From contig JASPKZ010007527.1 of the NCBI GenBank assembly GCA_030220185.1, positions 124,001 through 188,000 of the forward strand: 64,000 bases of DNA. Direction: 5' to 3'. Shown here in pieces: positions 21,969 to 32,039 of this stretch. The notes under the pieces were generated by a model that was not told the DNA's origin, did not search any database, and saw nothing but the letters and a program-made list of their open reading frames with translations. The DNA comes from Diploptera punctata. Lineage: Eukaryota > Arthropoda > Insecta > Blattodea > Blaberidae. Each line of letters begins with the position of its first letter. Within the stretch, counting starts at the first letter, position 1. The translations under genes were made by a program, and so were the position numbers.

Positions 21969-22260
21969 ATTCTATAGTAGTCTTTCAGTGCAATCATAGC
22001 ATTTTCATGCTATGCTTTCAGATTTACTAGGGAATTATGCATGTTGCTTTCCACACCGATGAGTTGATAATGATAAGGGTAGTGATGATGGCCGGATGAT
22101 TTTCGGGGACCGTTGGGTCCTAAGCTTCCTGACATTTGTCTTACAGGTGAGGAAAAACCTCGATTAAAACCTCACCCAGAAAAACTCCCCCAACCGGGAA
22201 TCGAACCCGGGACCGCTAGGTGACAAGACAGCACGCTGCCTCGAGACCACAGCGATGGAC
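21969..22260 (-). mobile_element. SINE-1a
   Basis: Minus strand: GTCCATCGCTGTGGTCTCGA, B box GGTTCGATTCC, body, and tail 1a decayed near its end (AATCATAGCATTTTC on plus). Inserted amid AAT-rich sequence. Confidence 0.85.
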
Positions 22261-23329
22261 ATAATAAGAATAATAATAATAAAACAATAATGATAAAAAC
22301 AATTGCTTCGATGCTACTGTCTGATAAATATGAGAAAAAATGCACGAAATAAATTAACTAAGCAATTCACTGATATAATATCTGTAAGGGAACAGTTTCC
22401 AATATTTACGTGATCTATTTGTACTGAGAGCAAGTGGGGTAGCTAAAATTCACTGACGTCATATACAGTAGGACAGTTCTCATCTTGTTCTGTATTAACG
22501 ATTTATAAAATTGAGTTTTAAGCATTCCTATTTTTTTTCTGTGTCCTAGACCTATTTCTGATTTTATCAAATTTTGAAATTCTTTATGATCGTGTTCATA
22601 ATTGAGTTGTTGCCCCGAAAATAGATCTAACCCACAAACTACAAACTGTTGGGGAAAAAAAACTCATGGTGTTCATTTTGAGGCTATTGCCTTTTTTATA
22701 TCACATACATTTTAATCTCTCATCCTATTGGAAACATATACAGACAATTTGAATGTAAAATAACTTGCTAATAACTGAATATTTAGAATTTAATACAGAA
22801 TTGTGTGCAAAAGTGATCTATCTTTATAGAATGGAAAAATGATCTAACACATATTTAACTAAAAATGCTACAATAAGAAATAGAAAATACATATTGAACA
22901 CTGATTCAGTTATAAAATATTCTAACTTAATCAGTTTTCAGTATTTATTTTCCATTTAATGTTATTTTGTTACATTCTTTGTCTCTTTTATATTTTCACT
23001 CAATTTCTCTAAGATTGTAATAGAATTAACAGAACTGTGGTGGAATGTGCAATAATTGTTTTTCTGCACTACTACTCATGACTTGACTAACCACTTCTGC
23101 CATTTTGTTGCATATAGATCGCTATTTGCTTGAAAGCCAACTTTTGAAATTAAATTAAACAGGTGTGTGGAAGAGAGAATGGATATGTTTTACATGCACC
23201 ATGTCGTGGTATTCTCCGGATAGATCACAAATTCACTGGAAACTCAATTTGCAAATTTTTGTGGGTTAGATATGTTTTTGGGGCAACGATTCAATTCTAG
23301 CTTAAATGTTAAAAATTATATCAGTATTG
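22261..23329. other. AT-rich, no feature recognised
   Basis: Stops in all frames, no family from elsewhere in the window, no coding-like stretch. Confidence 0.45.
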
Positions 23330-23341
23330 ATAATTGTCATG

Positions 23342-23710
23342 GGTCCACCGCTGTGGTCTCGAGGTAGCGTGCTGCCTTGTCACGCAGCAGGCCCGGATTC
23401 GATCCCCGGTCGGGACAGTTTTTCTGGGTGAGGTTTTTATCGGGGTTTTTCCTCACCTGTAAGACAAATGTCAGGAAAACTTTAAGGCCCAAACAGTCCC
23501 CGAAATCATTTGGCCATCATCATTCATATTCATCTTAGATTAGGCTTAGGATTAGGGACTCTCCTGGTGCACCACTATCATATCATCGGGGCAACATAAC
23601 CCCGCCTTCCAGGCGCCCCAACCTCAGAAGTGAGTTACAAATACTCCATGCCAGGAGAGAAACCAGGAATGTCGAAAAGACAAACCTAGGGCATTTGCAA
23701 AAAATAAAAA
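23342..23710 (+). mobile_element. SINE-1b with 12-bp TSD
   Basis: Head and B box CGATTCGATCCCCGG, body CTGTAAGACAAATGTCAGG, tail 1b (CATCGGGGCAACATAACCCC, AGGCGCCCCAACCTCAGAAG, GGGCATTTGC). ATAATTGTCATG flanks it at 23330-23341 and 23711-23722. It lies 60 bp from the exon at 23770-23885. Confidence 0.9.
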
Positions 23711-23769
23711 ATAATTGTCATGAAGCTCCCGGGCGCCTGTAAAGTAGTAAGAAAACACTGTAGACCTAC

Positions 23770-23885
23770 CTGGTACAGTTGGTGCCAGTAATAGGAACGA
23801 GCTCGCCAGTTTCTGTCACTTGGAACAAGGATGAATATCTCGGAGCTTTGTCAACCACCTCGTCATAGCTCGGCGGTGGATCAAC
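23770..23885 (-). CDS. Candidate host exon C: PPxY cytoplasmic tail
   Basis: A 116-bp minus-strand block with a good acceptor (ATATGCATTTCAG/GTTGAT) and a near-consensus donor (ACCAG/GTAGGT). Only one of three frames is open. It encodes VDPPPSYDEVVDKAPRYSSL, then FQVTETGELVPITGTNCT plus two bases, so phase 0 in and phase 2 out. PPPSY is a PPxY motif, the class of ligand bound by WW domains of Nedd4-type ubiquitin ligases and relatives (established for the motif; inferred here). Codons are GC-rich against AT-rich surroundings. Phase 0 fits either candidate donor of exon B at 47 kb. I do not recognise the gene. The following exon was not found to the left. Confidence 0.7.
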
Positions 23886-23927
23886 CTGAAATGCATATTT
23901 ACAGTCAGTCCTCACTTATCAAACAAC

Positions 23928-24778
23928 TTACTTACTTACTCACTGGCACTATCGAACCCGTAGGTTCATGGCCGCGCGGACATAAGCTCTCCATACATCC
24001 CTATTTTGAGCTAATGCTTTCCAATCATTCCCTGTATAATCTACTTTCCTCAAATCGTAGTTAATGTTATTCTCCCACCTCATTCTTGGTCAACCAACTG
24101 GGCGTTTTCCCTCTGGCTTTCCTACAAGAAGCTTCCATGCACGTCTTTCATTCCCCATACGTGCAACATGTCCTCTCATCGCAGTCTACGAGACTTAACT
24201 GTTCTTATTATATCTGGCTTCCTATAAAGACCATGTAGTTCATTGTTATGGGAGTCTTCTCCATTCACCTGTCTGTTCATCTCTCTTTGGTCCAAACATT
24301 TTCCTAAGTACTTTATTCTCAAATACTTGTAATCTCCTTTCCTCCCTTAAAGTAAGAGTCCATGTTTCGCACCCATATAACATAACTGGTAGAATAATAG
24401 TTTTATATGTTTTCAGTTTGATGTTTTTTTGAAAGGAGTTGGGACATCAACAGTCTCTGCAATACATAATAGCACGCATTTCCAGAATTGAGCCTATGTT
24501 TAATTTCTTTGTGCATATCATTCCTATTTGTGATTATTGTTCCTAGGTGTTTGAATTCAGCCACTTCCTCAAAATTTCCTTCATTTATCATTAGCTGTCC
24601 ATTTCCATTATATAATTTATTTCTACGTGTGACCATATATTTAGTTTTATTGATATTTACTTCCAGTCCCAATTTGTTAGTGTTACTCAATATTGTGTGC
24701 GTTTTGTCCTTTAGTATCTCCTCGCTAGCAGCCAATAGTACTACATCATCAGCATAAACTAACAGATTATTAATACCA
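23928..24778 (-). mobile_element. LINE-A 3' part with RT catalytic YADD and 14-bp TSD
   Basis: The minus strand starts in the RT: NNLLVYADDVVLLAASEEIL, with TATGCTGATGAT at 24745-24756, so the catalytic YADD is intact. It continues KTKYMVTRRNKLYNGNGQLM, FKHLGTIITN, then the usual C-terminus with frame breaks, and ends in GTAAGTAAGTAA. ACTTATCAAACAAC flanks it at 23914-23927 and 24779-24792. 5'-truncated, as target-primed insertion predicts. Confidence 0.9.
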
Positions 24779-25681
24779 ACTTATCAAACAACATGGTCGA
24801 GAATTGAGGAGTTTAGTGAGAGAGGGAGCTATGGCACTTTGAGAAGAAATGGAAATAAATTGGGTTTTATAAAGCTAAGAGAGAAAGAAGCAGTTCCCTG
24901 GAGTCAACTTGCTCATAAAGGAACAGGTGTTGTTCTCTATAATGAATATACACCGGTAAATCAATGGATTCGTGATCATCAGGGATTGTCTTGTTCCGAA
25001 TGGAGAGAAGCGATTAAACTGCAAGCCAATGTATCGGCGGTGCGTTTTTTGCCGGGCAGGTCTAGGGACGATACCCTCTGTAGACGTTGTCGCAGAGAGC
25101 ACGAAACCCTTGCTCACGTCCTTGGGGTCTGTCCGTTTGGAGAATCACTGAGAAACATTCGGCGCCACACTATTCGAAACATGATGACAGAAGCTTTGCG
25201 AGATTTTGGATACACAGTTTATGAGGAAGTTCATGGTGTGGCCACTAATGGAAGTAACAGACGAATATATATTATTGCATTTAGACCATCTTCTAAAATT
25301 GGTTTGACATTAGATCCCACAATCCGTTGTGAGACTCATAGTGGCCAACCTGAGGAAGTTGACTGTGAAAAGAAAGCCATATATGAGCCAACAGTTGATA
25401 AATACCAACTAGATAGTATAACTGTCACAGGATTGATGATCGGGGCAAGAGGTACTATACCAGGATTCTTAGCTAAATTTTGGAATTTCTTAGATTTGGA
25501 CAGAGTGTATCTTTTTAAAATTGCCATCGTTGCCATTAGAGGATCAATTTCAATTTTAAGAAACCATATTTACAAAATTTCTACTTTATAGTATGTATAC
25601 TTCAATTACAATTAAACATTTTTTTTAAATATATTAACAAAATGTATTTCATCAATTTGGAAAATTAATTGTCTGTATTAA
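24779..25681 (+). mobile_element. LINE-D: R2-like LINE C-terminus with zinc knuckle and restriction-like endonuclease
   Basis: An open frame runs from about 24779 to the TAG at 25589-25591, about 270 codons; there is no ATG near the start because the element is 5'-truncated. A CCHC knuckle LCRRCRREHETLAHVLGVC lies at about 25076-25134. It is followed by an endonuclease-like block: NRRIYIIAF, LDPTIRCETHSGQPEEVDCE, KKAIYEPTVDKY (about 25255-25415). The order RT, CCHC, RLE is that of R2/R4/NeSL-type elements. Tyr in RRIYIIAF stands where related proteins usually carry the metal-binding Asp, so the nuclease is probably dead. The long open frame is unusual here. 25592-25681 is AT-rich 3' UTR. Confidence 0.75.
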
Positions 25682-25690
25682 TTTGTCCTT

Positions 25691-26135
25691 CCGAAACATG
25701 GACTCTTACTTTAAGGGAGGAAAGGAGATTACGAGTATTTGAGAATAAAGTTCTTAGGAAAATTTTTGGACCAAAGAGAGATGAACAGACAGGTGAATGG
25801 AGAAGACTACATAACAATGAACTACATGGTCTTTATAGGAAGCCAGATATAATAAGAACAGTTAAGTCTCGTAGACTGCGATGGGCAGGAGATGTTGCAC
25901 GTATGGGGAATGAAAGACTTGCATGGAAGCTTCTTGTAGGAAAGCCAGAAGGAAAACGCCCAATTGGTAGACCAAGAATGAGGTGGGAGAACATCATTAA
26001 CTATGATTTGAGGGAAGTGGATTATACAGGGAATGATTGGAAAGCATTAGCTCAGGATAGTGATGTATGGAGAGCTTATGTCCGGGCGGCCATGAACCTA
26101 CGGTGCGATAGTGCCAGTGAGTAAGTAAGTATCAC
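25691..26135 (+). mobile_element. LINE-A 3' end with 9-bp TSD
   Basis: Open frame ETWTLTLREERRLRVFEN through WAGDVARMGNERLAWKLLVG to AAMNLRCDSASE. A small deletion in CCTACGG(GTT)CGATAG alters the last codons. Tail GTGAGTAAGTAAGTATCAC. TTTGTCCTT flanks it at 25682-25690 and 26136-26144. Confidence 0.85.
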
Positions 26136-26249
26136 TTTGTCCTTGAGGCAATCCTCTAATGAGAAAAGTTGTATATAATAAAGTAATCACTGCAATTAAA
26201 CAAAATTCAAATCCCATAATTAAATGAAGAAAAAACAACAATTTCAAAA

Positions 26250-26277
26250 CAAGGGTCCAATTACCCCAAGTTCCTCT
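26250..26277. repeat. Orphan terminus of a TA-inserting element
   Basis: AAGGGTCCAATTACCCCAAG, then TTCCTC/TA, resembles the right end of the element at 59276-60156. No matching left end was found nearby. Confidence 0.4.
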
Positions 26278-26339
26278 ATATGTCTTGTTAAACCCTTTCT
26301 TCGGGATAGAGGTCGTTAAACCTCAAACAACCTGTCTTG

Positions 26340-27290
26340 TGTATATCTAATATATACAAATGAATGTTTGTTTGTTTGTTTGTTTGTTTGTTTGTTTGTA
26401 CTTTATGCGCGTACTTTATCAACTTTATGTTGATCCGATTGTGGCGGGTTTTTTGCAAAATGTTCAGGAGATTCTCGGGATGAACATTAGGCTATAAGCG
26501 TGATACTCAACTCCTACACGCTTAAAAATCGCCCTTTGTAGTGGAAAACGTGAAAAATGTAGCTGTTTCGACGCTTAAATGGCTTACGCTACCTAAACCA
26601 TAACAAATACACAACATTAATGTACACAGAATTGAACATCTCAAAAAATTCTACAAAAAAGTCCGCGACAGCATGTTTATCTCTTACGGATAACTCACAA
26701 TAACCATGTTTGTCTTTCATTGATGCCAAGAAGATCGAGACAAGTACGTAGATTCCTGTGCAAGCTTAGCAGCACATGTCGGGCATTCTTTTACGGATAA
26801 CTCACAATAACGGATTTTGTATTTTAGCTCATTTATGCCAAGAAGATCGAAATAAGTAGATTCCCGGGAAACACTGGGTAATCAGCACGGGCAATCTTAA
26901 AATAATTAAATATACTTATTTACTCACTGGCACTATCGAACCCGTAGGTTCATGGCCGCGCGGACATAAGCTCTCCATACATCCCTATCCTGAGCTAATG
27001 CTTTCCAATCATTCCCTGTATAATCTACTTCCCTCAAATCATAGTTAATGTTGTTTTCCCACCTCATTCTTGGTCTACCAACTGGGCGCTTTCCCTCTGG
27101 CTTTCCTACAAGAAGTTTCCATGCACGAAAATAATTAAATATACATTTATAATTATTTTTCAATTTACTTATTCAACTAATCATAAGGTGTACATTAAGT
27201 TTTGTCTTTTTAAGCTCATTTATGCCAAGAAGATCGGGATGAGTAGATTCCCGGACAACGCCGGGTAATCAGCACGGGGTATCTAAAACA
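26340..27290. mobile_element. Unclassified element, possibly Helitron-related
   Basis: Opens with (TGTT)n (26364-26398). It holds two partly duplicated 3' blocks: CTCATTTATGCCAAGAAGAT at 26830 and 27220, each followed by TAGATTCCCGG, a GC-rich hairpin (CCCGG...CCGGG) and TAATCAGCACGG. A hairpin close to the end would suit a Helitron, but no CTRR/T boundary is clear. A LINE-A insertion lies inside. Confidence 0.4.
26916..27127 (-). mobile_element. LINE-A 212-bp stub with 17-bp TSD
   Basis: Only the last ~60 codons are present: RAWKLLVGKPEGKRPVGRPR to AAMNLRVR, with tail GTAAATAAG. AAAATAATTAAATATAC flanks it exactly at 26899-26915 and 27128-27144. The uninterrupted frame and exact TSD mark a young, severely 5'-truncated insertion. 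Confidence 0.95.
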
Positions 27291-27712
27291 TATAAATGTA
27301 TAATTATTTCTCCCAGTACTTATCGAACTAAACATAAAAAGATTTAGACGTAGCAAGTTTTATAGTAAAATGAAGATGTTAAAACGTTTCCTGTATTTAA
27401 AGTTAACATTATAACCCTCTGAGTTGAGTACTCACGCTTGCGTAACTGACATATTTAGTCCGTCATCAATCGATTGAAATAATTGTTTACTAGAACTTTC
27501 TCCTAATTAAAAAGTGTTATTTTGAAGTTTTCCGTTCATTTAAGTGATTGGAGTTAAACACATAATTATGTAAGAAATAACATGAATTTAACAACATGTC
27601 AACATAAATTAAGTTGTACCTTCAAAGCACATCACAACAAATAAACAGTGATTTTACCTACGGCTTACAAGAACATGCATTAAATAAATAATAGTTTTAA
27701 AGAACTGAAACA

Positions 27713-28136
27713 ACACGCTTTATTAGAAAACCGAACTAAAAAATGAAAAATAATTTTAATTTCCAACACGCTTGCGATAAAATTAATGTGGTCAACAAAA
27801 AAAAAAATCATCTCCAACACATATAGAATAAAACTAGAGTTATCAACAAAAAGAAAATAATTTTACCATCAAAAGCGTGGGGTGCTTTTTATAGTTTTTA
27901 CGTTTTCTTCTTAGAGACTTAACTTTTACCAATATCTGTTTATTATCAAATATATTAATTGATATAGAGCACCCCACGCTTTTGATGGTAAAATTATTTT
28001 CTTTTGTATATAACTCTAGTTTTATTCTAGATGTGTTGGAGATGATTTTTTTGTTGACCACTTTAATTTTATCCCAAGTGTGTTGGAAATTAAAATTATT
28101 TTTCATGTTTTATTTCGGTTTTCTAATAAAGCGTGT
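27713..28136. mobile_element. Fold-back element, about 180-bp arms
   Basis: The left end ACACGCTTTATTAGAAAACC is the reverse of the right end (...GGTTTTCTAATAAAGCGTGT). The arms pair up to AAAAGCGTGGGGTGCT (to about 27893) and AGCACCCCACGCTTTT (from about 27968), leaving a loop of about 75 bp. CTAATATAAAGCGTGT recurs at 28555-28572, so this may be part of a longer element (27713-28572). No clear TSD. 27300-27712 has no recognised feature. Confidence 0.8.
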
Positions 28137-28253
28137 ATTATTTATTTTTTAATTTTTAGTTTTAATATTTTACAGAATAAGATAAAAATATAAATATCTT
28201 TAAATTCGATACTATTGTAGTATGAGCTAAAAGTAATACTCTTCTAAAAAAAA

Positions 28254-28337
28254 TCTTCCGGGCCGGATTTGAACCAGCGACCTATGGATTACTCAAATTA
28301 TATACCACTACAGTCCACCAACTGAGCTCTTACATGG
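28254..28337 (-). pseudogene. tRNA-Tyr(GTA)-like pseudogene with intron-like insert
   Basis: Minus strand: GAGCTCAGTTGGTGGACTGT, with GTA in anticodon position, about 18 extra bases, then ATCCATAGGTCGCTGGTTC and AAATCCGGCCCGGAAGA. The 3' half matches eukaryotic tRNA-Tyr closely, and tRNA-Tyr genes usually carry an intron at this point. The D arm lacks the AGAGCGG-type segment and the 5' strand (CCATGTA) does not pair with CGGAAGA, so it should not fold properly. Confidence 0.65.
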
Positions 28338-28577
28338 ATTGAGTAAGAAGTTATTAAGTCCGCAACCTATTATAGCGGTTTCTATTATTTTGATTTTCTG
28401 CTGATTCTGGCCAGGATTTTAGAAATATTCATGAAATTATTGTATTGTCATTGGTCCTTTACAAGTATACAAAGTTTCAAGTCGATCCAACGATTTTAAG
28501 TGGGTGAAAATCGCGTTAAAAGATTCCGTTACATAGATAGATACAGGTCAAGCTAATATAAAGCGTGTAAAAAAAGG

Positions 28578-28710
28578 TAAAGTGATTCCACTACAGGCCT
28601 TAGAGACCCTTGGGGTAGTAGGACATGAAGGCTCCCAATTTTTCCAGATCAGCGGTTCCCAAACTTTTTCGACTCGCGAACCCCTTCCACAACGATCTGA
28701 GTTGGGTGAA
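28578..28710 (-). mobile_element. SINE-2 3' fragment joined to an hAT-like terminus
   Basis: 28578-28649 is antisense SINE-2 3' end (AAAGTGATTCCACTACAGGC). It is cut at CAGA, followed by CAGCGGTTCCCAAACTTTTT and CGACTCGCGAACCCCTT, a sequence type typical of hAT termini. No other end was located. Confidence 0.6.
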
Positions 28711-28772
28711 CAACTGACTTTTAATAATTAAATAAAAATAAAACTTAGTTTTATTTGATTTTTCATATTTAA

Positions 28773-29160
28773 TAATAAAGTACTTAGGAAAATTTTTGGA
28801 CCAAAGAGAGATGAACAGACAGGTGAATGGAGAAGACTACATAACAATGAACTACATGGTCTTTATAGGAAGCCAGATATAATAAGAACAGTTAGGTCTC
28901 GTAGACTGCGATGGGCAGGACATGTTGCACGTATGGAGAATGAAAGACTTGCATGGAAGCTTCTTGTAGCAAAGCCAGAGGGAAAACGCCCAGTTGGTAG
29001 ACCAAGAATGAGGTGGGAGAACAACATTAACTATGATTTGAGGGAAGTAGATTATACAGGGAATGATTGGAAAGCATTAGCTCAGGATAGGGATGTATGG
29101 AGAGCTTATGTCCGCGCGGCCATGAACCTACGGGTTCGATAGTGCCAGTAAGTAAGTAAG
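28773..29160 (+). mobile_element. LINE-A 3' end inside the Penelope-like copy
   Basis: Starts AAAGTACTTAGGAAAATTT and reads GPKRDEQTGEWRRLHNNELH through RRLRWAGHVARMENERLAWK to AAMNLRVR; one uninterrupted frame. Tail GTAAGTAAGTAAGTAA. A TSD is not resolvable in the AT-rich flanks. Confidence 0.85.
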
Positions 29161-29171
29161 TAATTATAATT

Positions 29172-29215
29172 CAGTGACAGCTGTTTCGGTACACTGTACC
29201 TTCTTCAGACATGTT
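29172..29215 (-). ncRNA. Hammerhead ribozyme core (Penelope-type)
   Basis: Minus strand: CTGAAGA, stem II AGGTAC-AGT-GTACC, GAAA, then CAGCTGTCA. CUGANGA and GAAA are the conserved catalytic boxes. Stem II pairs GGTAC with GTACC, and stem III is the short self-complementary CAGCTG preceding the UC/A cleavage position. Short-stem-III hammerheads of this kind are known from Penelope-like elements. Confidence 0.7.
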
Positions 29216-29292
29216 AACAAATTATGAATTGTGTTCCAACTGATCTAAGCAACAATACAACAATAATTTATTTAAATGTTTTAATTTAACAA

Positions 29293-29569
29293 TGCAGGTC
29301 TTTCATTGCAATCATAGCATTTTCATACCTATGTTTTGTAGCTTTACTTGGGAATTGAGTAGGTGTGGTAGGTTCCCGTTGGTGAATGATGATGATGATG
29401 GCCATATGATTTCGGGGACCGTTTGGCCCTTAAAGTTTTCCTGACATTTGTCTTACAGGTGAGGGAAAACCCCGATAAAAACCTCACCTAGAAAAACTGT
29501 CCCGACCGGGGATCGAACACGGGCCCGCTGCGTGACAAGGCAGCACGCTACCTCGAGACCACAGCGGAC
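29293..29569 (-). mobile_element. SINE-1a
   Basis: Minus strand from the GTGGTCTCGAGGTAGCGTGC head to tail 1a (...TGCAATGAAAGACCTGC). B box GTTCGATCCCCGG. The tip of the head and the (GGAT)n end are lost. Confidence 0.85.
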
Positions 29570-30316
29570 GATTCTTCCATATAAACACGTGCTACTTAAT
29601 ATGTGTATTTTTTAAGTTCCTTTATTTCGAGTGTTAGAGAGGGAACTACTTTTTTACACGCTTAACCCTTAAATTCGTAATGTATCCTTATAGATACATC
29701 AGTTGGTTTAGTTAATTTAATATTTGAAATAAATCAGAAGAAAGCGAACAAAAATAAACCACTTACATGTGTGTATAATTATACAATATACCGAATGGTA
29801 TCAGTTATACAAGATTCCGTTTTCACTACGGTCCGTCGCATTCATATATCTAACAGAAGAAATTTGTGTTTTGTCAATTTAAGGCTTAAAAGCGAAGCCG
29901 TTATTCGACCAATGAAAACGCAGTTATACATCTGGTTTGTTTACATTACAAGTGGCACTTAGCTCGGAAAAAGTATAACAATGTACACCTGTGGACTTTA
30001 TAAAGTCGTTTGATGTCACATGAGCATGGAATGAACACAAATAGCTTTAAAATTATGACGAAGTAATAAACGGTGACAGTTCTTGGAAATTTCACACAAT
30101 ATACAGGAAATCACATGTACTAACCATGTCAAGGTCATTCAATGACTCAGTAACAGTTGAAATCAAACTTAATTCAACTTCATATTTACACCATTACGTC
30201 ATGCGTTTCTCTCTTGTTTCTTTCATTATCACGTCATTTTCAACACTAAAGCGATGTTCTATTGTTCACAGCGACATTGAAAAATAATTCACTCTATTTT
30301 TGAGTATTGTTATTCA
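29570..30316. other. No feature recognised
   Basis: AT-rich; an open stretch of 63 codons at 29771-29962 has no coding-like composition. No known repeat family. Confidence 0.4.
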
Positions 30317-30487
30317 GGGAAATTTTGAAGAAGTGGTTGAATTCAAATACCTAGGAACAATAATCACAAAACAGAAACGAGATGTACAAAGAAATTAAAC
30401 ATAGGCTCAATTTTGGAAATGCGTGTTATTATGCATTACAGGGATTATTGTTGTCCCAACTTCTCTCAAAAAAATATTAAACTAAAT
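30317..30487 (+). mobile_element. LINE-A fragment
   Basis: Covers GNFEEVVEFKYLGTIIT through SGNACYYALQ-like sequence to QLLSKK. Two frame breaks. It is cut at the SINE-1a insertion and does not resume after it. Confidence 0.75.
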
Positions 30488-30498
30488 ATTTTGTAAAT

Positions 30499-30823
30499 GT
30501 CCACCGCTGTGGTCTCGAGGTAGCGTGCTGCATTGTCACGAAGCAGACCCGGGTTCGATTCCCGGTCGGGACAGACTCCTGGGTGAGGTTTTAGGGGGTG
30601 TTTCCTCACCTATAAGACAAATGTCAGGAAGCTTAGGGCCCAACCGTCCTCGAAAATCTTCCGGCCATCATCATCATCCTAACCATTATCATCATCGTTC
30701 ACCGGTGTGGAAAGCAACGGGAAGCTACCACACCTATAATTCCCTAGTAAAGCTGCAAGCATAGTGTGAAAATGCTATGATTGCAGTGAAAGACCTGCCC
30801 TAGGGCAGAATTACTATGGATGG
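30499..30823 (+). mobile_element. SINE-1a, full length, with 11-bp TSD
   Basis: GTCCACCGCTGTGGTCTCGA, B box GGTTCGATTCCCGG, body, (CAT)n, tail 1a to ATTACTATGGATGG. ATTTTGTAAAT flanks it at 30488-30498 and 30824-30834. Confidence 0.9.
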
Positions 30824-30869
30824 ATTTTGTAAATAATAATTATATTTCATACTACATAATATTTATTTT

Positions 30870-31276
30870 TATTGTAAGAATAATGTTTGTATTTATAATG
30901 TTATGGCGGTTCCCACAATATTGTATGGGTGTGAAACTTGGGCTCCAGTGAAAGACAGAAGGATAGAATACAGACGGCAGAGATGCGCTTCCTAAGACAA
31001 GTAAAAGGATGCACAAGACTTGATAGAATAAGAAATGAGGATATAAGAGAAGAATTGAAAGTACAGCCTTTATTGGATAAAGTCACGAATTACAGACAGA
31101 AATGGATTGATCACATGGATGGAATGAGTAAGGAGAGATATCCATTGTTAGCCAGAAATTATCAAGCAAGAGGAAGACGTGATGTTGGAAGACCTAGAAG
31201 ACGTTGGGCTGATGCATTATGAAGTCGGAACGGGCAATTGCCTAATCCCTGGAGTGATGATGATGATGATGATTTT
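30870..31276 (+). mobile_element. LINE-C 3' end with (GAT)n tail
   Basis: MAVPTILYGCETWAP, then after one frameshift IQTAEMRFLRQVKGCTRLDR, NEDIREELKVQPLLDKV, ARGRRDVGRPRRRWADAL and stop (31222). It ends CCTGGAGTGATGATGATGAT. Confidence 0.8.
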
Positions 31277-31350
31277 TTTAACCTGGTTGAGTGATAGACA
31301 AGGCCCTAAGGCTTCAACTCTCCCAGGTAAAATAAAGCTATTATTATTAT
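31277..31350 (+). mobile_element. LINE-H-type 3' UTR hairpin with (ATT)n tail
   Basis: TTTAACCTGGTTGAGTGATA...CAAGGCCCTAAGGCTTC...TCTCCCAGG pairs as a hairpin, then AAATAAAGCTATTATTATT. Relatives at 53550-53612 and 58755-58830. Confidence 0.55.
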
Positions 31351-31351
31351 C

Positions 31352-31833
31352 ATTAAACTGAAAATATATAAAACTATTATTCTCCCAGTTATATTATATG
31401 GATATGAAACATGGACTCTTACTTTAAGGGAGGAAAGGAGATTACAAGTATTTGAGAATAAAGTTCTTAGGAATATTTTTGGACCAAAGAGAGATGAACA
31501 GACAGGTGAATGGAGAAGACTACATGACAGTGAACTACATGGTCTTTATAGGAAGCCAGATATAATAAGAACAGTTAAGTTTCGTAGACTGCGATGGGCA
31601 GGACAAGTGGTACAAATGGGGAATGAAAGACTGGCATTGAAACTCCATGTTGGAGAAACAGAGGGGAAAAGTCCAGTTGGTAGAACAATAGTGAGGTGGG
31701 AGAATAACGTTAACCATGCTTTGAGGGTAGTAGATTATACAGGGGATGATTGGAAAACTTTAGGTCAAGATAGGCATGTATGGAGAGCTTATATTCTCTC
31801 GGCCATGAACCTATGGGTTCGATAGTGCCACTG
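31352..31833 (+). mobile_element. LINE-A 3' half, one continuous frame
   Basis: LKIYKTIILPVILYGYETWT, LREERRLQVFENKVLRNIFG, RRLRWAGQVVQMGNERLALK, and WENNVNHALRVVDYTGDDW run in one frame to 31825, but many conserved residues differ from the other copies. This is an older subfamily that kept its frame. Tail GTGCCACTGAGTTAG. Confidence 0.85.
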
Positions 31834-32039
31834 AGTTAGTGATAATGAACATTTTCATGCCAAAGTATAAGCTTATCAATATATTAACTAAAAGTGTCAC
31901 AGGCCTGTCCTAGAAAAATGCCCTTTTCTAACCTAATTGAAATTGAGAAACATTATATTTGAATCAGTTATTTCGAAAAGGCCATATTATGTTAAAATAT
32001 TCCAAATATTTATTGCATGAATGTGTTTTCTGGCTGTCC

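Larger units (their letters stand above)
28715..29292 (-). mobile_element. Penelope-like 3' region split by LINE-A
   Basis: 28715-28772 (TTAAATAAAAATAAAACTTA) and 29161-29292 match the outer part of the arms of the palindrome at 33091-34053. The second piece contains a hammerhead core (29172-29215). LINE-A 28773-29160 separates them. Confidence 0.7.

Noticed and set aside
23770..23885. Exon C as part of the adjacent LINE-D ORF
   Set aside because: It is on the opposite strand, has its own splice sites, and its frame does not continue into the LINE.
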